From Limnomonas spitsbergensis (Eukaryota; Chlorophyta; Chlorophyceae; Chlamydomonadales): 64,000 bases of DNA. Positions within the stretch are counted from its first letter, which is position 1. Each line of letters opens with the position of its first letter. The notes beneath the pieces are model-generated. The model had not been told where the DNA came from, made no database searches, and saw only the letters and a list, made by a program, of their open reading frames with translations. Shown piece after piece: positions 38,001 to 47,000 of this stretch. The stretch lies in the NCBI GenBank assembly GCA_037349105.1, contig JAYJMM010000075.1:620001-684000 (forward strand). Direction: 5' to 3'. Both the position numbers and the translations under genes were made by a program.

Positions 38001-41000
38001 GGCCTAAACCCTCAACCCTACACCAGCTCCTGCTCACGGGTGAATGGGCCTAAACCCTAAACCAGTTCCTGCTCACAGGTGAGTGGGCCTAAACCCTAAA
38101 CCCTACACCAGCTCCTGCTCACGGGTGAGTGGGCCTAAACCCTCAACCCTACACCAGCTCCTGCTCACGGGTGAGTGGGCCTAAACCCTCAACCCTACAC
38201 CAGTTCCTGCTCACGGGTGAGTGGGCATAAACCCTAAACCAGTTCCTGCTCACGGGTGAGTGGGCCTAAACCCTAAACCAGTTCCTGCTCACGGGTGAGT
38301 GGGCCTAAACCCTAAACCAGTTCCTGCTCACGGGTGAGTGGGCCTAAACCCTAAACCAGTTCCTGCTCACGGGTGAGTGGGCCTAAACTCTCAACCCTAC
38401 ACCAGCTCCTGCTCACGGGTGAGTGGGCCTAAACCCTCAACCCTACACCAGCTCCTGCTCACGGGTGAGTGGGCCTCAACCCTCAACCCTACACCAGCTC
38501 CTGCTCACGGGTGAATGGGCCTTAACCCTAAACCAGTTCCTGCTCACAGGTGAGTGGGCCTAAACCCTAAACCCTACACCAGCTCCTGCTCACGGGTGAG
38601 TGGGCCTAAACCCTCAACCATACACCAGCTCCTGCTCACGGGTGAGTGGACCTAAACCCTCAACCCTACACCACTTCCTGCTCACGGGTGAGTGGGCCTA
38701 AACCCTAAACCAGTTCCTGCTCACGGGTGAGTGGGCGTAAACCCTAAACCAGTTCCTGCTCACGGGTGAGTGGGCCTAAACCCTTAACCCTACACCAGCT
38801 CCTGCTCACAGGTGAGTGGGCCTAAACCCTAAACCAGTTCCTGCTCACGGGTGAGTGGGCCTAAACCCTCAACCCTACACCAGCTCCTGCTCACGGGTGA
38901 ATGGGCCTAAACCCTAAACCAGTTCCTGCTCACAGGTGAGTGGGCCTAAACCCTAAACCCTACACCAGCTCCTGCTCACGGGTGAGTGGGCCTAAACCCT
39001 AAACCCTACACCAGCTCCTGCTCACGGGTGAATGGGCCTAAACCCTAAACCAGTTCCTGCTCACAGGTGAGTGGGCCTAAACCCTAAACCCTACACCAGC
39101 TCCTGCTCACGGGTGAGTGGGCCTAAACCCTCAACCCTACACCAGCTCCTGCTCACGGGTGAGTGGGCCTAAACCCTCAACCCTACACCAGTTCCTGCTC
39201 ACGGGTGAGTGGGCATAAACCCTAAACCAGTTCCTGCTCACGGGTGAGTGGGCCTAAACCCTAAACCAGTTCCTGCTCACGGGTGAGTGGGCCTAAACCC
39301 TCAACCCTACACCAGCTCCTGCTCACAGGTGAGTGGGCCTAAACCCTAAACCAGTTCCTGCTCACGGGTGAGTGGGCCTAAACCCTCAACCCTACACCAG
39401 CTCCTGCTCACGGGTGAATGGGCCTAAACCCTAAACCAGTTCCTGCTCACAGGTGAGTGGGCCTAAACCCTAAACCCTACACCAGCTCCTGCTCACGGTT
39501 GAGTGGGCCTAAACCCTCAACCCTACACCAGCTCCTGCTCACGGGTGAGTGGGCCTAAACCCTAAACCAGTTCCTGCTCACAGGTGAGTGGGCCTAAACC
39601 CTAAACCATTTCCTGCTCACGGGTGAGTGGGCCTAAACCCTCAACCCTACACCAGTTCCTGCTCACGGGTGAGTGGGCCTTAGCCCTAAATCTTAAACCC
39701 TTAGGTGAAAGGCCCCACAGTGATGCTTACTCAGAGGTCCAAACAGCTTGTATGAGTTGTATCCCTCACGAGCCTGTGCAATAGTGTGCATGGGAGCCGC
39801 GAGCATGCTCACTGTTTGGTAACAGCTGCAGTCAGAGCGTGTGGGCCTCACTGCTGCTACCCCATGCAGCACTGACGCCCTCCCCTGCTTCCACTTGCTG
39901 CCGTCACTCCCACCACCCATACACCCACCCACCCACCCATCCACCCAACCACCCACCTACCCAACCACCCAACCACCCGACCACGCACCCACCCAACCAC
40001 CCAACCACGCACCCACCCAACCATGCACCCACCCAGCCACGCACCCACGCACCCACCCAACCACGCACCCACCCAACCACGCACACACAAGCACCCACCC
40101 AACCACGCACCCACCCAACCACCCAGCCACGCACCCACGCACCCACCCAACCACGCACCCACCCAACCACCCAACCACGCACCCACACACCCACCCAACC
40201 ACGCACCCACCCAACCATGCACCCACCCATCCACCCAACCACGCAGGCGGCGTTGGTTTGCCAGAGAAGGATATACAGCGACCTTCGAGCGCCGACTGGC
40301 TGTCGCCCAAGTCATGGGGCGAGATCTGCCGATCGCCCAACGCCTCGACCAACTTCATCACGCTGCCCAGGGATGTGGATGCAAACCTGGATGCCTGGAG
40401 GGAGATATTTGACGCGGTGCGTAGCCCTCATGCCCAGGCATGTGTGGTCGCACTCTCCATGGCTCATTGTATGGTGCTTCAGCTACGATTCATCTGCATG
40501 TGTGACCTTGGGGGGTCTGGTGCAGCTTGCTAACCGTTAACCCTTTACCCTTTACCCTTTACCCTTAACCCTTTACCCTTTACCCTTTACCCTTTACCCT
40601 TTACCCTTTACCCTTTACCCTTTACCCTTAACCCTTTACCCTTTACCCTTTACCCTTTACCCTTTACCCTTTACCCTTTACCCTTTACCCTTTACCCTTT
40701 ACCCTTTACCCTTTACCCTTTACCCTTTACCCTTTACCCTTTACCCTTTACCCTTTACCCTTTACCCTTTACCCTTAACCCTTTACCCTTTACCCTTTAC
40801 CCTTTACCCTTTACCCTTAACCCTTTACCCTTAACCCTTTAACCTTTAACCTTAACCCTTAACCCTTTACCCTTTACCCTTTACCCTTTACCCTTTACCC
40901 TTTACCCTTTATCCTTTATCCTTTACCCTTAACCCTTTACCCTTTACCCTTTACCCTTTACCCTGTACCCTTTACCCTTTACCCTTTACCCTTTACCCTT

Positions 41001-44000
41001 TACCATTTACCCTTTACCCTTTACCCTTTACCCTTTACCCTTTACCCTTTACCCTTTACCCTTTACCCTTTACCCTTTACCCTTTACCCTTTACCCTTTA
41101 CCCTTTACCCTTTACCCTTTACCCTTTACCCTTTACCCTTTACCCTTTACCCTTTACCCTTTACCCTTTACCCTTTACCCTTTACCCTTTACCCTTTACC
41201 CTTTACCCTTTACCCTTTACCCTTTACCCTTTACCCTTTACCCTTAACCCTTAACCCTTAACCCTTTACCCTTTATCCTTAACCCTTAACCCTTAACCCT
41301 TATCCCTTATCCCTTAACCCTAAACCCTGAACCCTGTTGCTTGGACCACCAGTCGCGACTGCGGTCGTAGGCCGGTCGAAATTTCCGACCAGTGGTGGCC
41401 ACGCAGCACCCTCGCAATATTCCCTTCAGTCCCTCCAGCTGGAGCCTGATCCCTGCTGCCGGACATTCCTCCCCCCATGCACCTTCTCCAGGTCGAGCCT
41501 GAGAATGCAGAGCTGCCCATGGGATATGATACGAAGCTCACGCCGTTTGAACGAGTGCTGGTGCTGCGCATGCTGCGGCCGGACAAGGTGAGCGAGTGAA
41601 GATGTGTTGATATGGAGCATGCTTTGGCCTGACGAGGTGAGGCAGGGCACAGTCCCCTGTCAACACCTCTCTATCTGCTTCTCCACCAGCATTGGGGCTC
41701 GTCGAGGTGGTTGTCAAGGGGGGGGACAAGGTGGTTGTCGAAGAGGTAGTCAAGGGGGTGGTCGAGGTGGTAGTTGAGGGGGTGGCCGAGAGGGTGGTCG
41801 AGGTGGTCAGGAGTGCATCAGGTGAAGATGCAGGATTACACTTGAATGTAGCTAGAATTCTACTATGGGGTTCCGTCTCTTGCAGGTGCGCTCCCTTGCA
41901 CGCTCCAAAGCAGGCAATGCAGAGATCGAGGCAGCATGCGCTCGCTGCCAGGCTGGCCTTGACAATGCCCCTGCAACTGGCAAGGCCGCCGCCTACCTGG
42001 CCACAACAGGGCCCTGCCTGCTTATTGGAGTGTGATATCTGAGTCGTCACACGCTCGCGACTCCAATCTCCGTTTGCACCGTCCGAGCAAGGTCCCTTGT
42101 CAGTTGTCACTCTACCCCTGCTCCCTCCCCGCTCACACCCCGCAGGCGGATTCCCTTTCCCCTCACCCACTCACCAACGACCTTCGTTCTCCCCCCTCTC
42201 CCCCCTCTCCCCCCGCTCCCCCCGCTCCCCCCGCTCTCTCCCTTAGGTGGTTCCTGCGCTTCAGGGCTTTGTGTCCGCCACCCTCAGCTCCAAGTTCACT
42301 GAGCCACCGCCGTTCGACCTCGCCGGCAGCTACAAGGAGTCCTCTTGCACCAGTCCCCTGCTGTTCGTTCTCTCCACGGGGTCCGACCCCACGGCGGCCC
42401 TGATGCAGTTCGCGGACTCCACGGGTTACGGAAGCAAGATCTCCGTCATCTCCATGGGTCAGGGTCAGGGGCCTAAGGCTGCGTCACTCATCTCTGCAGC
42501 ACGCAAGGCAGGCTCCTGGGTGCTGCTTCAGGTAAGGCTGGGGTGGGAGACTTGGGGGAAGGGCTGGGGTGGGAGACTTGGGGGCAGGGCTGGGGTGCAA
42601 GACTTGGGGCCAGGGCTGAGGCGTGTGGCCGGGGGGGAGGTTGGGGGCGTGGGTCCCAGGGGAGGGGCAGGGGTGTGAGGCAGGGGGGAGGGGAAGGGCT
42701 CGCGGTTGCTGTTGAAGTGTGTGCTTGTCTGCATAAGTGCCCGTGGGGAGGCAGAGGTCGCCTGGGGGAGTGTCCTACTGGCTAAGCAACTGGTAGGACT
42801 GACTCACATTGACGTGAAGCCGCTGTCCTGCCTACTCATGTGATAGGCAGGAAGTGTTCATGTTACTCCCTTGTCACTCCTCCACCACCCCTTGGTCACT
42901 CTTTGATCCTGCCTGTTCACTCCCTCACCACTCCTTATCTCTCCCGCACCCCTCCCTCTTCACTCTCTCTTCCTGCTGCCTTTGCATCAGAACTGCCACC
43001 TGGCGCCCAGCTGGATGCCTGCACTGGAGAAGATCTGTGAGAGCATCAAGCCCGATAACACCGATGCGGATTTCAGGCAGGTCCCCGGAGGATGTGCATG
43101 CAGCCGTGTGCCTAATATCGACAGCATGCAAGCCAGTGTTAAGATCATGGCAAGGCCAACACAAGTCTCAGTTCCCACATTTCCTCAAACATAGACGGTA
43201 TACATACACTTATACGCGGTACTGATAGATACAGGTGCCTTTATATAAGTATATATGTCAGTGCGAATATACTTGTATAGGGTATAGACCAGCCCTAGCT
43301 CCCGATGACGCAAAACCCGACAGAGCAGGGGCAGACTCCGCTGCGCAGATCCACATTGGATGACCGGCATGACGCCCCCCACACGTGGGAAACTTGCCGC
43401 CCCTTGTCGCCCCTCCTGCCCTCCTGCCCTCCTGCCCCATGTCGCCCCCCCCTGCCCCCCCCCCTGCTCCTCCACCGATCCTCACCCTTGCCTGCATGCC
43501 CCAGGCTGTGGATGACCTCCATGCCCTGCCCTCTTGCCCTCCTGCCCTCCCCCGCTCCTCCACCGATCCTCACCCTCGCCTGCATGCCCCAGGCTGTGGA
43601 TGACCTCCATGCTCAGCCCCTCCTGCCCTCCCCCGCTCCTCCACCAATCCTCACCCTCGCCTGCATGCCCCAGGCTGTGGATGACCTCCATGCCCAGCCC
43701 CTCCTGCCCTCCTGCCCTCCCCCGCTCCTCCACCGATCCTCACCCTCGCCTGCATGCCCCAGGCTGTGGATGACCTCCATGCCCAGCCCCTCCTGCCCTC
43801 CTGCTTTCCCCCGCTCCTCTACCAATCCTCACCCTCGCCTGCATGCCCCAGGCTGTGGATGACCTCCATGCCCAGCCCCTCCTGCCCTCCTGCCCTCCCC
43901 CGCTCCTCCACCGATCCTCACCCTCGCCTGCATGCCCCAGGCTGTGGATGACCTCCATGCCCAGCCCCTCCTGCCCTCCTGCCCTCCCCCGCTCCTCCAC

Positions 44001-47000
44001 CAATCCTCACCCTCGCCTGCATGCCCCAGGCTGTGGATGACCTCCATGCCCAGCCCCGACTTCCCCGTCTCCATCCTTCAAAATGGCGTCAAGATGACCA
44101 ATGAGCCGCCTGCGGGATTGAGAGCCAACCTCAAGCGCTCCTATGCGCTAGAGCCCATTTGCAGCCAGGATTTCTTTGAAGGTGCGCTGGCCAAGGTGCC
44201 AGGAGGAGGGGTGCGAAGTGTGGGAAGTGCAGGAGGGCAGTGTCCTTTTTCCGTTTGTTTCTTTATGCTGTCGTGGATCATAACCAGTGCTGACATGCTT
44301 TGTTATCTACGAGTACATATGTATATGCTTCACCGGGCACCGTTTATGGTGTTTTTATTTAAACATTTTAACTGGGTACACTGCTCAGATGATTTGAGGA
44401 TGTTTGTTGTGAGCCTGGCAATGCGGGTGATGGTCTCCAGCCGCTGCCCATGAGTTACTCCTGTTGGGGTCCTTGCATGAGGAGTGATGAAGCCTCCTGC
44501 CAGCTTGTAAGGAGTCCCATCCTGGGTCTCCTGAGCCCTGAGCACCTGCTATGAAAGACCTTCTGACATGGAATCCAAATGGAAGGTATAGGCATAGGTA
44601 TCGGCCTATCCCTTTCGAGCTATTGCTTATATATCTTTACTGTACGGTATTGACCTTCTGTTTATTTTCTGTTATTCTGTTTTTCTGGGTTGCTGCTCTC
44701 GTGTCCGTCCTGACATTCTGCCCCTTGCCTGTTCTTCCTCCAGGTTGCTCTAAACCCAAGTCCTTCAAGGCGCTGCTGTTTGGGCTCTGCTTCCTTCACG
44801 CGTTTGTCCAGGAGAGACGCAAGTTTGGGGCTATTGGCTGGAACATCCCCTATGGTGAGTACAGGGTGGGAAGTGGGTCATGCGCTCGTACTTCGGTTGT
44901 CTAGAAGTTTTGCGGGACAGAGGTTCGGCTTGGCCGCAGCCGGAGGGAAGCCAGCTTGAGCTGTCCTGTTGTTGTACGTGTACTGTACTGGTATGGCGGC
45001 TGAGGACGGTATGGCTGCACGGTATAGCGGCAGAGTGCTGCGTGGCGAGTGTTTGCGACCCTGCGGGCCATGGGGGGCTATACTGAGACTGCGCACCGCC
45101 TCCACTCCGAAAACTCTCACTGCTGGCACTCACCCTCTCTCGCAGGCTTCGATGACGGCGACCTGCGCATCAGCGTGCGGCAGCTGCGCATGTACATCGA
45201 CGAGAACGAGGACCTGCCTTACGCCGCTCTCAAGTACGCGATCGGCGAGTGTAACTACGGCGGTCGCGTGACCGACGACAAGGACCGCCGGCTGCTCAAC
45301 ACGCTGCTGTCGCGAGTGTACCGGACGGAGATCATGACGGATGAAGTGTTCCATCTCTCAGCATCAGGTATCTGCAGTGGCGGGGACGGCAGACAACTAG
45401 GGATCAGGCGGCACGGGATGTTTTTGTGCTTTCCTTTCGGAAGTCCGAGCGTGTCTCGCATTCCCGGGGGCCTGGATGGGGGTGTCTCTGGAGCCAGGGG
45501 GCAGGCGATGGCTCCAGCTCTATAAGTTTTTTAATAACTTGTAGAAAAGCTTTTTAAAAAGCTGTTGTTTACCTCCTTACCAAAGATAAGAATCTTTATG
45601 TATGGAGATTGTTTGTCCAGGGAGATTGGATGAGATGATGCCGCAGCACTTACTCCTTTCCCCTTGATAAGATTTTTCTTGGGTGACCACCTACCCCCCC
45701 CTGCCCCCCTGCCCCCCTGCCCCCCCCCCAAAGGCTAGGGTGTCCTAGGTGCAGTGCTGCCTCGGCGAAGACCAGTACAGAAGTCGTCTCACTTAGGTGG
45801 TGTCCTTCAGGCATCTAAACAATGCCGTACATAATGGAAAACCACTGGGCAGGTTTTCTGCGCATGCCCACTCCCCTCCAGCCTGATCCTGGACACAAAA
45901 GTATGTATATCGTCAGATTAGACGCAAAGAGCTGTCAGCGGAGGAACCCCCCCCATATCCATGTGCCTGAACCCCTCCCCTCCCCTGCCTTGTGCCCAGG
46001 CACGTACTACATCCCTCCTGAGGGCAACCACGCCAGCTACATCACCTACATCAACTCGCTGCCGGTCTTCCCGCTGCCCGAGGCGTTCGGACTCCACGAG
46101 AACGCAGACATCACCAAGGACCTGCAGCAGACCGAGGGCATGCTGGACACGCTGACTCTCACCGGTGGAGCGGGCGGGGGGGGAGGAGGCGGAGGTGAGC
46201 GGGCGCCCGATGAGGGTTTTGAGGTTCAGGGTTCATCATTGGAATCTTGGGGGGGAAGGCCAAAGCACCCATACTGGGGAATGCAATCGGGAGCCTAGGT
46301 TTGCCAGCCTTTCTTCCTGTGGAGGTGCTGCCAAGTAGGGGAGGAGGCTGTGCTCCCTGAGCTAGCATTCCAATGCAGGAGGGTACAATGATGGATGGTT
46401 CCCGAACTTTCACTCAAGACGATACCGGGGTGCCCCTCACGTCTCACCGCTGACGATACAAGCATCTCCCGTGGCTTGGTGGCAAGGCCTGGCAGTCTAC
46501 TAGTCTCTGGCCCCAGACGCTGCCTGGTATTCCCTGCCTCGTCCGCTCCTCAGACCTCGTGTGCGCCTTCCTGGCGAATTGTGCAGGTGGCAGTAGCGAG
46601 GAGCTGGTGGGCAGCATGGTGTCGGACATCCTCCAGCGCCTGCCAGCCAACTTTGACATCGAGAAGGCGCAGTACAAGTACCCTGTGCGGTACGAGCAGT
46701 CGCTCAACCAGGTGCTGTGCCAGGAGATGCTGCGGTACAACCGTCTGCTGTCGGTCATCCGAGGCAGCCTGGTGAACCTGGACAAGGCGGTACAGGGGCT
46801 GCAGGTCATGTCTTCGGAGCTGGATGCCGTATTCAAGTGGGTGGCGGTACAGGGTCTGGGCTGATTGAGGAGACTTAGAGGAGCATGTGGCTTTTTGTGA
46901 GAGTCCTCCATGTGACATGGCATGAGCGTGATCCATGAGCGGGTTGTTTCATCCTTGTTTCAGCTCCTCATCTCCCGGATGTGGCGGGTTCTTTACATCT

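Noticed and set aside
37229..39700. True interstitial telomere
   Set aside because: Telomere-like words are only spacers between exon-derived segments; there is no long uninterrupted CCCTAAA run.
39839..40540. [18 protein letters not shown] repeat protein on +, and Gly/Trp-rich frame on -
   Set aside because: Translation of the ACCCACCC array at the 3' end of intron 47.
43295..44074. Multiple 65-100 aa frames on both strands with LHAPGCG endings
   Set aside because: Shadow frames of the 89-bp decoy-acceptor repeat.
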